This document shows, piece by piece, positions 41,309 to 51,030 of a DNA stretch of 64,000 nt. The position numbers and the translations under genes were made by a program. Below the pieces are notes generated by a model that had not been told where the DNA came from, did not search any database, and saw nothing but the letters and a program-made list of their open reading frames with translations. Origin of the DNA: Gammaproteobacteria bacterium (lineage in GTDB: Bacteria; Pseudomonadota; Gammaproteobacteria; GCA-001735895); assembly GCA_026989015.1 (NCBI GenBank), contig JALSKD010000179.1, positions 62,001 through 126,000 on the forward strand, read 5' to 3'. Numbering within the stretch: position 1 is the first letter of the stretch; every line of letters begins with the position of its first letter.

Positions 41309-41548
41309 GTAAAAACAGGATGAATGGCGTCGCATTTCTTCAATGGCAACAAGGACTTAGCTAATGTTTCGCCGACTGAAGAACAATCATCGGATTTATC
41401 AACAACTAACGCACAGAAGTTAAAGTAAAGTCTCAAGATTCCATGAAAAACACGGGTTCAGGCGAACAAAAGAGAACATTTTGAGAACGCAAGGGCGTCG
41501 GACCGGACCTTGGCCAAACGAGGGTGAGCGCGAAACCGATTGCTGCAG

Positions 41549-41583
41549 AAAAAAGCCGCCGCTGCCCGAGGGGCAACGGCGGC
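41549..41583 (-). terminator. Rho-independent terminator of rnpB
   Basis: Minus strand GCCGCCGTTGCCC-CTCG-GGGCAGCGGCGGC followed by TTTTTT. Confidence 0.92.
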
Positions 41584-41589
41584 TGAATC

Positions 41590-41942
41590 AAGGCAAGCCA
41601 GCCTGTAAGCCGGGTTCTGTCGAGGATGACCATTCATCTGGACCCCATGTCACCACGGGGCCTCAAGCGACCAACCCGAAAGCGGCGCGGGCCACGCCAT
41701 GGCTTTCCTATTTGGTCTTGCTCCGGGCGGGGTTTACCCTGCCACTGCCGTTACCGGCAGCGCGGTGCGCTCTTACCGCACCTTTTCACCCTTGCCGGCA
41801 GCCGAGGCTGCTTGGGCGGTCTGTTTTCTGTGGCACTTTCCGTAGGCTTTCGCCCCCCAGGCGTTACCTGGCGCCCTGCCCTGCGGAGCCCGGACTTTCC
41901 TCCAGCGTCTTGCGACGCCAGCGGTCATCCGGCTGGCTTGCC
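41590..41942 (-). ncRNA. rnpB: RNase P RNA (type A)
   Basis: Minus strand GGAGGAAAGTCCGGGCTCC and CGACAGAACCCGGCTTACAG conserved regions; 12-bp P1 pairing GGCAAGCCAGCC/GGCTGGCTTGCC; terminator follows. Confidence 0.96.
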
Positions 41943-41947
41943 GGTCC

Positions 41948-41953
41948 ATTATA
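41948..41953 (-). promoter_or_regulatory. -10 element (TATAAT) of rnpB
   Basis: Perfect TATAAT 6 nt upstream of the predicted rnpB 5' end; no strong -35 seen. Confidence 0.65.
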
Positions 41954-41969
41954 CCCGAAAACGGCCATT

Positions 41970-44114
41970 TCAGGCGCTGTATTGACCGGCGAAACGCCGC
42001 ATCAGCTCCTGCTCCGGCATGGCCTTGCCAAACAGCCAGCCCTGAGCCTGATCGCAGCCCAATTCGCGCAGGATGGCACGCTGAGTCTCCTGTTCGACCC
42101 CTTCGGCCACCACCTTCAGGCCAAGACGCTGGGCCATTGCCAGGATGGCTTCGACCAGCGCCCGGTCAGCCGCACTGTCGGCAATACCACCGATGAAACT
42201 GCGGTCGATCTTGAGCACATCGAAGGGGTACTCGCGCAGGTAGCTCAGCGACGAATAGCCGGTGCCGAAATCGTCCATCGCCAGGGATATGCCCAGCTCC
42301 GAAAACGCCTGCAGTTGCCGGTCCACGCCATCGTGACCGCTGAGCAGCACACCCTCGGTGATTTCCAGCTCCAGTGCGCTTGGGGGCAATGCGCGTTGGC
42401 GCAGTGCGTTGTCGATGGTTTCGGTCAGATGCTCCTGGCGGAACTGTCTGGGCGACAGGTTCACTGCAACCGACAGCGGTTCGCCATGGCGCCGACGCCA
42501 ACCGGCCACGAAATCCAGCGACTGTTCCAGCACGAATGCGCCGATGGCAAGGATCTGTCCGTTGCTTTCGGCCATGGGAATGAATTCCACCGGCGACACT
42601 TCGCCCAGCTGCGGGCTGTTCCAGCGCAGCAGGGCTTCGACCCCGACCAGGCGGCCGCTGTCGAGCGCCAGCTTGGGCTGGTAGAGCACACGGAATTCCC
42701 CTCGCTCCAGCGCCGACATCATGCATTCCTCGATGGCCAGCCGCCGTTCCACCGAGCGATTCAGCTCTTCGGTGAAAAACGCATAGCCGTTGCGCCCATC
42801 GGCCTTGGCCTGATACATGGCGGCATCGGCCTTGCGCAGCAGCTCGCTGCCGTTGTCGCCGTTCTGAGGACTGAGGGCGATGCCGATGCTGGCCGAGATG
42901 CGCAGATCCCGCCCCTGTACACGGTAGGGCCGGGACAGGGTCTGCAACAGCTTCTCGGCCACGCCTGCGGCATTGGCCGGCGACGACAGTTGGGGCAGCA
43001 GCACGATGAATTCATCGCCGCCGAGGCGGCCCACCGTGTCTCCACTGCGCAGGCAACGGCCGAGCCGCCCTGCGACCTCGATCAGCAGGTGGTCGCCGGT
43101 GTCATGGCCCAGGCTGTCGTTGATCTTCTTGAAATCGTCCAGATCGAGGAACAGCACGGCCACCTCGCTGCCGCTGCGCTCGGCCTGGAGAATGTCCTGC
43201 CGCAGACGGTCCAGCACCAGGCTGCGGTTCGGCAGATCGGTCAGGTGGTCGTACAGCGCCTGGTGACGAATGCGTTCCTCGGCCAGTTTCTGATCCGTGA
43301 TGTCGCGGCTGACGCCGCGGTAACCGAGGAAACGCCCGTCATCATCGAACATCGGCTTGCCGCTGACGCTGACATACCGCACCGTCCCATCGTCCCATCG
43401 CCAGCTGGCAATGAAATCGTTGAACGGCTTTCGCTCGCGGATCAGCTTCAGGTGCGCCTCGAATTCCGGCGTGCGTTCCACCGGCTGGCCGGCGTAGAGC
43501 TCCTCGCGCGTCTTGCCGAGCACGAATTCCGGTTCATGCCCCATCAGGAAACGCACCTTTCCGGAGACCCGGGAGAAGCGCAACTGCGCGTCCATCTCCC
43601 AGTACAGGTCGGCCGCGGTATCGGCAAAATCCTGGAAACGGGCTTCACTTTCCCGCAACGCACACAACAGTGCATGGTCCTCGCTGATGTCACGGAAGGC
43701 GTAGAGACGGCCGATCACCCGGCCCTGCGCATCCTTCAGCTGGGAGCGGCTCTCCGACACCTGAATCGAACGCCCCGCCCCCTGATGCAGCACCCGATGC
43801 GACCGCTGTGCCCCCGGGTGCTGGGTCAGTGCCGGTTCATCGGAAGGGCTGCAACGGTAGACGGCTTCGAGCGGCTGTCCCAGGGCCGTGGCGCGTTCGC
43901 AGCCGGTGAGCCGTTCGGCCAGCGGGTTGAGGTAGAGAATGCGTTGCTGCCGGTCGGTGGCGATCACCGCATCGCCCAGCGATTCGAGCATCTGGGCCTG
44001 CAGCGGATCGGATGTGGCCCGCGGTACCCGGCGCCAGAACAGGGCGGACAACAGCAGCCCGAGCAGCAACCCGAACAGGCCGCTCACCACCGGATCAGCC
44101 CACGGCTCAGCCAC
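41970..44114 (-). CDS. PAS-GGDEF-EAL c-di-GMP turnover protein (proposed GTG start at 44114)
   Basis: RLGGDEF, GVEALLRW, DDFGTGYSSLSYLREYPFDVLKIDRSFI; TM VVSGLFGLLLGLLLSALF near N-terminus; overlaps upstream paralogue stop by 8 nt. Confidence 0.88.
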   Translation of the reverse strand: MAEPWADPVVSGLFGLLLGLLLSALFWRRVPRATSDPLQAQMLESLGDAVIATDRQQRILYLNPLAERLTGCERATALGQPLEAVYRCSPSDEPALTQHPGAQRSHRVLHQGAGRSIQVSESRSQLKDAQGRVIGRLYAFRDISEDHALLCALRESEARFQDFADTAADLYWEMDAQLRFSRVSGKVRFLMGHEPEFVLGKTREELYAGQPVERTPEFEAHLKLIRERKPFNDFIASWRWDDGTVRYVSVSGKPMFDDDGRFLGYRGVSRDITDQKLAEERIRHQALYDHLTDLPNRSLVLDRLRQDILQAERSGSEVAVLFLDLDDFKKINDSLGHDTGDHLLIEVAGRLGRCLRSGDTVGRLGGDEFIVLLPQLSSPANAAGVAEKLLQTLSRPYRVQGRDLRISASIGIALSPQNGDNGSELLRKADAAMYQAKADGRNGYAFFTEELNRSVERRLAIEECMMSALERGEFRVLYQPKLALDSGRLVGVEALLRWNSPQLGEVSPVEFIPMAESNGQILAIGAFVLEQSLDFVAGWRRRHGEPLSVAVNLSPRQFRQEHLTETIDNALRQRALPPSALELEITEGVLLSGHDGVDRQLQAFSELGISLAMDDFGTGYSSLSYLREYPFDVLKIDRSFIGGIADSAADRALVEAILAMAQRLGLKVVAEGVEQETQRAILRELGCDQAQGWLFGKAMPEQELMRRFAGQYSA

Positions 44115-47100
44115 CGAAACGGTCCTCGTCACAGGGTTTGCCGAACAGATAACCCTGAGCACAGTCACAACGCAGGCTGCGCAGAAAGGCGCGCTGCTCC
44201 TCGGTTTCCACGCCCTCGGCCACCACTTCCAGCCCCAGTCCGTGGGCCATGGCAATGGCGGCGGCGATCAATTCGCGGTCAGCGGCATCGTTGCCGATGT
44301 CATGGATGAAACTGCGGTCGATCTTGAGTACATCGAAGGGGTATTCGCGCAGATAGCTCAGTGACGAATAGCCGGTACCGAAATCGTCCATGGCGATGCG
44401 CACGCCGAGGGCGGTCAGGTCATCAAGGGCGTGCTCGATATGGGCATGCCCGCTCATCAGCACGCCCTCGGTGATCTCCAGTTCCAGGGCCGCCGCCGGC
44501 AGGCGATGGCGCTGCAGTGCGGCTCCGATCTCGGCCACCAGGTTGGGATCGCGGAACTGGCGCGGCGAGAGGTTGACCGCGACATGGAAATCGTCGAACC
44601 GGTCCCGCTGGCGGCTGACCATGGCCAGGGCTTCCTGCAGCACGAACTGGCCCAGGGGCACGATCACTCCGGTCTGCTCGGCCACCGGAATGAATTCGTC
44701 CGGGGTCACCGGACCGAGGCGCGGATTGGTCCAGCGCAGCAGGGCCTCGGCACCGATGATGGCGCCGGTGGCCACATTCACCTTGGGCTGGTAGACGACG
44801 CGGAATTCGTTGCGGTCCAGGGCGCCGTGAATCTGCTCCTCCAGCGACAGGCGGTAGCTGACTTCCCGGTTCATCTCCTCGGTGAAGAAGGAGAAGGTGT
44901 TGCGCCCCTGTCCCTTGGCGTGGTACATGGCCGAGTCGGCCTTGCGCAACAGATCGGATCCATCCTGCCCGTCCTGGGGATAGGCGGCGATACCGATGCT
45001 GACACTCATCACCAGTTCCCGGCCATCCAGCCGGTAGGGTTCGCGCAGGCGCGTCATCAGGCTCTCCACCACCGGCAGCGCATCAGAAGGTGCCCTGAGG
45101 CCGCCGAGCAGCACCACGAATTCATCACCGCCGAGGCGGCCCACGGTGTCGCCGCTGCGCACCGAGGCACGCAGGCGTCCGGCGGCCTCGACCAGTACCC
45201 GGTCGCCGACCTCATGGCCCAGACTGTCGTTGATCTTCTTGAAGTCGTCGAGATCGAGGAACAGCAGGGCGACGCATTCGCCGCTGCGGCGGGCCTCGCG
45301 GATCGCGTGGTCGAGCCGATCCAGCGACAGAAAACGGTTCGGCAGATCGGTCAGCGCATCGAAGTGGGCCTGATGCAGGATCTGCACCTGCTGTTTCTTG
45401 CGCAGCGTGATGTCCTCGCTGACGGCCAGGTAATGGCGTATTCCGCCGCTCTCGTCCATGACCGGCGCATAATAGGCGTATTCCCAGTAGCGCTCGCCAT
45501 TCTTGCGCCGGCTCTCCAGTTCGCCCTTCCAGGAATGCCCTTCGCGCAGCAGCCGCCACAGTTCCGCATAGCGCTCCGGCGGCGTGGCCGGCGATTCGAG
45601 TATCGACGGGTCGTGACCGATCACATCGTCCGAACGGTAGCCGGTGATCTCCTCGAAGGCGCTGTTGACGTATTCGATACAGCGGCGGGTATCGGTGATC
45701 ATGACCGCCACCGGACTCTGCTCCACCGCCTGGGACAGGGTGCGCACCTGACGCTCGATGCGTTTGGATTCCCCCAGATCGATGTCGATGCAGTACATCT
45801 CGCGCTCCCCATTGGCCTTTTCCAGCATCACATGAGACACGAACACCGGCACCGGATCACCGCGAAAATTGATCAGCTCGCGTTCACCGGAGGGCAGCGG
45901 CTCGCCCGCCTCCAGCCAGCGTTGCACGCCTTCGACAAAACGCTGACCCAGCTCCCCGGGCAGGATCAGTTCTTCCAGGCGGCGGCCCAGGGCCTGGTCA
46001 CGGCGGTAGCCGAACAGTTTTTCGCTGGCCGGGTTCCAGTAGACCACCCGGCGCTGAGCGTCATAGCCCTGTACCGGAATCGCGTCGGTGTGCTCGAACA
46101 GATTGCGGAAGCGTTGTTCACTCTCGCGCAGCGCCTGCTCCGCGGCCCGGCGGTCGGTCACATCGTTGAGGAAATTGAGCGTCGCGGGACGCCCCTCCCA
46201 GTCGATGCGTACCGCCTTGATTTCGAGGTGACGCAGACTGCCGTCCCGGTGCACCACACGGAAGGAATACACCGGAAAGTCCGTCTCACCGCGCAAGCGG
46301 GCGGCGTGCCGCTCCCCTACCAGCCGGCGGTCTTCTTCGTACACGAACTGCAAGAAGGGTTGATCCTGCAATTCCTGCATCGGGTAACCCAGCACTTCTT
46401 CGATTTTCGGATTGACGAAACGGATGCAGCCGTCCTGGGCCACCAGGATGATCTCGGTGGCGTTCTCCACCAGCTGGCGGTATTTCTCCTCGCTGGCCAA
46501 CAGCGCCTCCTCCACCCGTCGCCGCTTGCGGACGGTCTCTGTCAGGTCCCGGCTGATGCGGATTTGCATGGTGATGTCGAGCAGGGTCTGCACCATGCCC
46601 ATCGATGGATCGTCTTCCGACAGCGGAGCCAACGACAGCTGATACCAGCTGTCCTCGGGCTCCAGGTAGAGTATGTAACCCTGCATCGAACGCTGACTGG
46701 CGATGGCGCGGCACAGCTCGCAATCCTCCGGGTCCAGATCCGCCGCATGGAAGCGCTGGTGTACCGGCTGGCCGAGCAGCGCGTCGGCCTCGGCGCCGGC
46801 CATTTCGGCGGCAGCGCGGTTGACCTGCAGGATGCGCCCCCCGGCATCGACCATCAAGGCCGGATGGGGGATGGCATCGTAGCTGCGCGAGGCGCGCGAC
46901 AGCAGGGCGAAGGGCTTTTTCAGCGTGGTTTCGACGATCGCGCGGTAGATCATCCAGAAGGACAGGAACTTGAGCAGGTGGCCGACCAGAAAGGCCGGAC
47001 TGCCGAAGTCCGAATAGAGAGTGAAACTGAGCTCGGCCACCAGTGTGAACAGCACCGAGGCCAGCAACGGATGCAGCACCGCGGCCTGCATCCTCTCGCG

Positions 47101-47682
47101 CTGCCGATAAAGGCGCAGCAACACCCCCAGCAGCAAGCCCATGATCAGGACCTCTGCACTGATCTTGTAGCCGGTAAGACCCTGGCTGTCGAGCATCGGC
47201 GGCCAGCGAAAGGCAATGGCCGCGAACGCGACCAGCAGGCTCAGCACCCCGCCCGCAATCAGCGCCTTGCGCGGGTCGAGGGGGTAATCGAGAAACTGGA
47301 AGGCCGAGAACAGCAGCAGGGCTTCGCACAGGCGGGTATAGATCCACAGGTGCAGGGTGATTTCGGCATCATGGACCGGAAACGGGCCTGCTCCGGGGAC
47401 GGTGAGCAGATGCACCCCATCGAGCAAGGCCACCCACAGGTAGCCTATGCCCAGCCACAGCAGAAAATCGTTGCGCACCAGGTCGCGCGTATGCCAGGCG
47501 ACGACAAACATCATCACCCCGACCACCACAGAAAACAGCTCGGCAAGGCTGTGAAAGGCCAGCCGGCCCAGGGTCACATCCACCAGCAACAGCGCCAGCA
47601 GCAGCACCACCGGCAACAGCGGCGACGAGGTGAGGATGCGGCTCGGGCCGGCAGCGGCAGAGAAGGCAGGCAATAACGGCAT
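44107..47682 (-). CDS. MASE3-like/multi-PAS/GGDEF/EAL c-di-GMP turnover protein
   Basis: N-terminal multi-TM LAELFSVVVGVMMFVVAWHTRDLVRNDFLLWLGIGYLWVALLDGVHLL; several PAS; RLGGDEF; GAEALLRW. Confidence 0.93.
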   Translation of the reverse strand: MPLLPAFSAAAGPSRILTSSPLLPVVLLLALLLVDVTLGRLAFHSLAELFSVVVGVMMFVVAWHTRDLVRNDFLLWLGIGYLWVALLDGVHLLTVPGAGPFPVHDAEITLHLWIYTRLCEALLLFSAFQFLDYPLDPRKALIAGGVLSLLVAFAAIAFRWPPMLDSQGLTGYKISAEVLIMGLLLGVLLRLYRQRERMQAAVLHPLLASVLFTLVAELSFTLYSDFGSPAFLVGHLLKFLSFWMIYRAIVETTLKKPFALLSRASRSYDAIPHPALMVDAGGRILQVNRAAAEMAGAEADALLGQPVHQRFHAADLDPEDCELCRAIASQRSMQGYILYLEPEDSWYQLSLAPLSEDDPSMGMVQTLLDITMQIRISRDLTETVRKRRRVEEALLASEEKYRQLVENATEIILVAQDGCIRFVNPKIEEVLGYPMQELQDQPFLQFVYEEDRRLVGERHAARLRGETDFPVYSFRVVHRDGSLRHLEIKAVRIDWEGRPATLNFLNDVTDRRAAEQALRESEQRFRNLFEHTDAIPVQGYDAQRRVVYWNPASEKLFGYRRDQALGRRLEELILPGELGQRFVEGVQRWLEAGEPLPSGERELINFRGDPVPVFVSHVMLEKANGEREMYCIDIDLGESKRIERQVRTLSQAVEQSPVAVMITDTRRCIEYVNSAFEEITGYRSDDVIGHDPSILESPATPPERYAELWRLLREGHSWKGELESRRKNGERYWEYAYYAPVMDESGGIRHYLAVSEDITLRKKQQVQILHQAHFDALTDLPNRFLSLDRLDHAIREARRSGECVALLFLDLDDFKKINDSLGHEVGDRVLVEAAGRLRASVRSGDTVGRLGGDEFVVLLGGLRAPSDALPVVESLMTRLREPYRLDGRELVMSVSIGIAAYPQDGQDGSDLLRKADSAMYHAKGQGRNTFSFFTEEMNREVSYRLSLEEQIHGALDRNEFRVVYQPKVNVATGAIIGAEALLRWTNPRLGPVTPDEFIPVAEQTGVIVPLGQFVLQEALAMVSRQRDRFDDFHVAVNLSPRQFRDPNLVAEIGAALQRHRLPAAALELEITEGVLMSGHAHIEHALDDLTALGVRIAMDDFGTGYSSLSYLREYPFDVLKIDRSFIHDIGNDAADRELIAAAIAMAHGLGLEVVAEGVETEEQRAFLRSLRCDCAQGYLFGKPCDEDRFGG

Positions 47683-47733
47683 CCACCGAGTATAGACAGG
47701 CCCTGCCGGCTTGCACGGCGGACCGGCCCGTCC

Positions 47734-49263
47734 CTAGACGACGGTGAACTGCCCCATCATTCCGCCATCCTCGTGTTCGAGGATATGGCAGTGGAACATG
47801 TAGGGATGCCGGGCATCGGCATAGGGCCCGGTAGGCACCCGGATTCGCAGCTTCTCGCCTGGATGCACGATCACCGTGTCCTTGTAGCCCCGCTCCCAGG
47901 CCGCGGGGGGCCGCCCATTGCGCGTCAGCAGGCGAAACTGGGTGTTGTGCACATGGAAGGGGTGTGCCATCGGCGAATCATTGCCCAGCAGCCAGACTTC
48001 CTCACTGTTGGCCGGCACGGTGAAGTCCACCCGCTGCATGTCGAAGGTACGGCCGTTGATGCGCATCATCCCGCCCATCATGCCACCGGGATCCCCCATC
48101 ATGCCGCGTCGCATTCCGCCCATCATGCCGCCGCCGCGCATCATGCCGCGCCCCATCATGCCCATCTCAAGAACCAGTGCGCGCGCGTCCGCAGAGGCTT
48201 CGACGCGGGCCGGATCCGGACCGCCGAGGCGTTGCTTCGGCCGCCGCGGACTGCGCCCGGCCGCCGAGGGATCGATATGCAGCACATCGAAGCCGCCATC
48301 GAGACCCATCATGCCCATCGGACCAAAACCGGCATTGCCCGCGCCGCCGAGATCACGCAGGACCACCGGTTTGCGGTCCGAAAGATCCACGAGGATCTCA
48401 TAACGCTCCGCGGGTGCCATCACCAGCTCGCTCACCGCGGCCGCTTCGGGCAGCAAGCCGCCATCGGAAGCGATGACCCGGAACCGGCGCCCGTCGCTGA
48501 ACGCCAGCCGGTAGAACCGGGCATTGGAGGCATTGACCAGCCGCAGCCGCAGCAGATCGCTGCGTGCCTGCAGGCCGGGGGACAAGGCGCCATTGACCAA
48601 CAGGCTGCGGCCGTGCTTGCCGGTCATGCGTTCCGGCATGAATTCCAGATAGCGGAAACGGCCGTCATCGGTGAAATCCCGGTCCTGGATCACCAGCGGG
48701 ATATCGTCCACCCCGTAATCCGACGGCAGATCCAGCGCCGCGCTTTCCGCGTCATCGATGTACAGCAGGCCGGCCAGACCCCGATACACCTGGGGGCCGG
48801 TGAGCCCGTGGGTGTGCGCATGGTAGAACAGCGTCGCCGCCGGCTGGATTACCCGGTATTCGGAACGCCAGCGCGCTCCGGGAGCGATAGGCTGATGCGG
48901 CCCGCCGTCCATGCGCGCCGGCAGAATCATCCCGTGCCAGTGCACGGTGGTGGTCTCCGGCAGGCGATTGAGCACCTCGATCGAAACCGTATCGCCGCGC
49001 TGCATGCGCAGTGTCGGTCCCAGGTAATCGCCATTGAACCCCCAGGTCGGGGTCGCCTTGCCCGGCATGAACTCCCGTTCGCCGGCTTGCGCGTTGAGGC
49101 GGAAGTGACGCTTGCCGTCACGCCATTCGCCTTCCAGCAGCGGCGGTATCGGCAACGGAGTCAGGCCTTTTCGGACCGCGGCCGGAAGCACCCGGGGCCG
49201 CACTGAGGCACCCAGGCCCAGGGCCAGGGCGGAGTACAGAAAGCGTCGTCGCGGCAGGTCCAT
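47734..49263 (-). CDS. Multicopper oxidase (CueO/CotA-like) with Tat-like signal and Met-rich segment
   Basis: MDLPRRRFLYSALALG signal; TTVHWHGMIL, LFYHAHTHG, HPFHVHNTQF, MFHCHILEHEDGGMMGQF copper sites; MGMMGRGMMRGGGMMGGMRRGMMGDPGGMMGGMM. Confidence 0.93.
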   Translation of the reverse strand: MDLPRRRFLYSALALGLGASVRPRVLPAAVRKGLTPLPIPPLLEGEWRDGKRHFRLNAQAGEREFMPGKATPTWGFNGDYLGPTLRMQRGDTVSIEVLNRLPETTTVHWHGMILPARMDGGPHQPIAPGARWRSEYRVIQPAATLFYHAHTHGLTGPQVYRGLAGLLYIDDAESAALDLPSDYGVDDIPLVIQDRDFTDDGRFRYLEFMPERMTGKHGRSLLVNGALSPGLQARSDLLRLRLVNASNARFYRLAFSDGRRFRVIASDGGLLPEAAAVSELVMAPAERYEILVDLSDRKPVVLRDLGGAGNAGFGPMGMMGLDGGFDVLHIDPSAAGRSPRRPKQRLGGPDPARVEASADARALVLEMGMMGRGMMRGGGMMGGMRRGMMGDPGGMMGGMMRINGRTFDMQRVDFTVPANSEEVWLLGNDSPMAHPFHVHNTQFRLLTRNGRPPAAWERGYKDTVIVHPGEKLRIRVPTGPYADARHPYMFHCHILEHEDGGMMGQFTVV

Positions 49264-49264
49264 G

Positions 49265-49639
49265 TCACCCGCCCTGCTTCTGGTACTGCTGTTTCTGCAA
49301 CCAGCGCACATAGGGCACGATGCGGTCCAGCTTGCGGCGGGTGATGCCTTCCACCGGGGGCATGTCGCCAAAATTCCAGTGATGGGCGCGTACACCGTTC
49401 ATCGCCGCGCGGTAGAAGGCTTCGTCGGCATGATGGTTAGGCAGGTAGAAACGGTGGGTCAGGGCCGGTCCCTTGTCGGTGCCGTTGGCCCACTGGCCAT
49501 GACAGGCGGCACAATTGTCCTCGAACAACTGTTTGCCCAGCGCCAGCTGGAACGGGGGTTTGGGGGCATCCCCGGCAGAGAGGACGGCGGTCGGGGTCAG
49601 CAGCAGCGCAGCCAGCGCTGCGGACAGTGTAGGTTTCAT
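49265..49639 (-). CDS. Class I c-type cytochrome
   Basis: Signal peptide, FEDNCAACHGQWANGTDKGPAL, GDMPPVEG Met ligand region. Confidence 0.9.
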   Translation of the reverse strand: MKPTLSAALAALLLTPTAVLSAGDAPKPPFQLALGKQLFEDNCAACHGQWANGTDKGPALTHRFYLPNHHADEAFYRAAMNGVRAHHWNFGDMPPVEGITRRKLDRIVPYVRWLQKQQYQKQGG

Positions 49640-49711
49640 CGGGTTATCTCCGGATTGTGTTGCGGTAAAAACACGGGCCTCATGCGGCGCCGTGGCAAAC
49701 GACAGGCACAA

Positions 49712-50071
49712 TCAGGAAATGGGAGGGCGCATCAGCAGCCCCGGGAGATGCGATCGGTAAAAGGCGGCCGGCGGCGCCGCCGGCCGCAGACCTTCGGACA
49801 TCGCCAGCGGCGCTGGCCGGGCCAGCGGCACGAAGAGCGCGCAATGGGCCATCACACAGGCCGCATGGACACAACCGGAAGCACAGGCAACCTGATCATC
49901 CATCAGTGCTTCATCGCAGGCATCACAGGGCATGCCGGCAACGGCCTGGGGCGCGGTGCCGTCCGCTGGCGCCAGCACGCCCGTAGCGGCAGGCGTCAGC
50001 ACCGGCAACACCAGCAGGCACAGGGCCAGCCACAGGCTCAGCAGTCGTTCCAGTCGATTCCGGTTGTGCAC
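49712..50071 (-). CDS. Small Cys-rich exported protein, possibly metal-binding
   Basis: TM/signal SLWLALCLLVLPVLTPA then MPCDACDEALMDDQVACASGCVHAACVMAHCALF. Confidence 0.7.
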   Translation of the reverse strand: MHNRNRLERLLSLWLALCLLVLPVLTPAATGVLAPADGTAPQAVAGMPCDACDEALMDDQVACASGCVHAACVMAHCALFVPLARPAPLAMSEGLRPAAPPAAFYRSHLPGLLMRPPIS

Positions 50072-50093
50072 GGTATCCAGTCTAGCAGGTGTA

Positions 50094-50942
50094 TCATTCT
50101 CCGTCCCGCCCCCTGTTCAGTTCCAGCGCCCTGCGGTAGAGCGTGTTGCGGTTGCGTCCGCTGATGCGGGCAGCCAGGGCCACGGCTTTTTTCAGAGTCA
50201 GTTCCTCGAGCAAAAGTTCCAGCAGGCGGTCGGTCTCCTCATCCGGCTGCGCGCCGGAATCGCGGACGGGCTGATGCAACAACACCACGAATTCGCCTTT
50301 CATCAGCAGCGGTTCTTCCCTCAGTCGGAGCAGCACCTCGGCGGGAACGCCTTGCAGAAAGGTTTCATGCCGCTTGGTCAGTTCCTTGGCCAGCACCAGT
50401 TCGGCCTCCGGCATCAGCTCGTCGAGCTGTTGCAGCAAGCGCTCGATGCGGTGAGTGGATTCCAGCAGTACCAGGGTTTCGCCACGGTCACGCAACGCTT
50501 CCAGCCATCGGCGGCATTCGGCATTCCGGTGCGGCGGAAAACCGACGAAGCAGAAACGGTCGGTAGGCAACCCCGCCGCCGACAGCGCGGCGATGATGCT
50601 GCTCGGACCGGGCACTGGCGAGACCCGGTAGCCGGCCTCGCGCAGCGCGCGCACCAGCGGGTAGCCGGGATCGGAGATCAGCGGCGTGCCCGCATCCGAA
50701 ATCAGGGCCACCGATTTGCCCTGTTCCAGGGCCTTGCGGATACGCTCGATACGCGACCGTTCATTGTGTTCATGCAGCGAGACCATCGGCTTGTTCAGCC
50801 CGAGATGCGCAAGCAACTGCTGGCTGGTACGGGTATCCTCGGCCGCGACCAGGTCAACCTCGCGCAGGGTATCGATCGCGCGCAGCGTGATATCACCGAG
50901 ATTTCCGATCGGCGTGGCAACGACATACAGGGTGCCGGTCAT
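50094..50942 (-). CDS. rsmI: 16S rRNA (cytidine(1402)-2'-O)-methyltransferase
   Basis: MTGTLYVVATPIGNLGDITLRAIDTLREVDLVAAEDTR; start at 50942. Confidence 0.97.
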   Translation of the reverse strand: MTGTLYVVATPIGNLGDITLRAIDTLREVDLVAAEDTRTSQQLLAHLGLNKPMVSLHEHNERSRIERIRKALEQGKSVALISDAGTPLISDPGYPLVRALREAGYRVSPVPGPSSIIAALSAAGLPTDRFCFVGFPPHRNAECRRWLEALRDRGETLVLLESTHRIERLLQQLDELMPEAELVLAKELTKRHETFLQGVPAEVLLRLREEPLLMKGEFVVLLHQPVRDSGAQPDEETDRLLELLLEELTLKKAVALAARISGRNRNTLYRRALELNRGRDGE

Positions 50943-51030
50943 GCGGTTTCCTATGAAATTGACGGTCAAAGCATTAGACTTGGCCCTCGATTGTAACAGA
51001 CCCCAGACCGGGCCCACGGACCCTTTGCCC

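Noticed and set aside
41481-44309. 942-aa plus-strand ORF
   Set aside because: Spans rnpB and the antisense of a GGDEF/EAL gene; no protein family similarity
44431-47676. 1081-aa plus-strand ORF
   Set aside because: Antisense shadow of the MASE3/PAS/GGDEF/EAL gene; composition reflects GC-rich codon bias, no recognisable domain
47773-49206. 477-aa plus-strand ORF with His-rich stretches
   Set aside because: His/Ala-rich text is the antisense of the Met-rich multicopper oxidase segment
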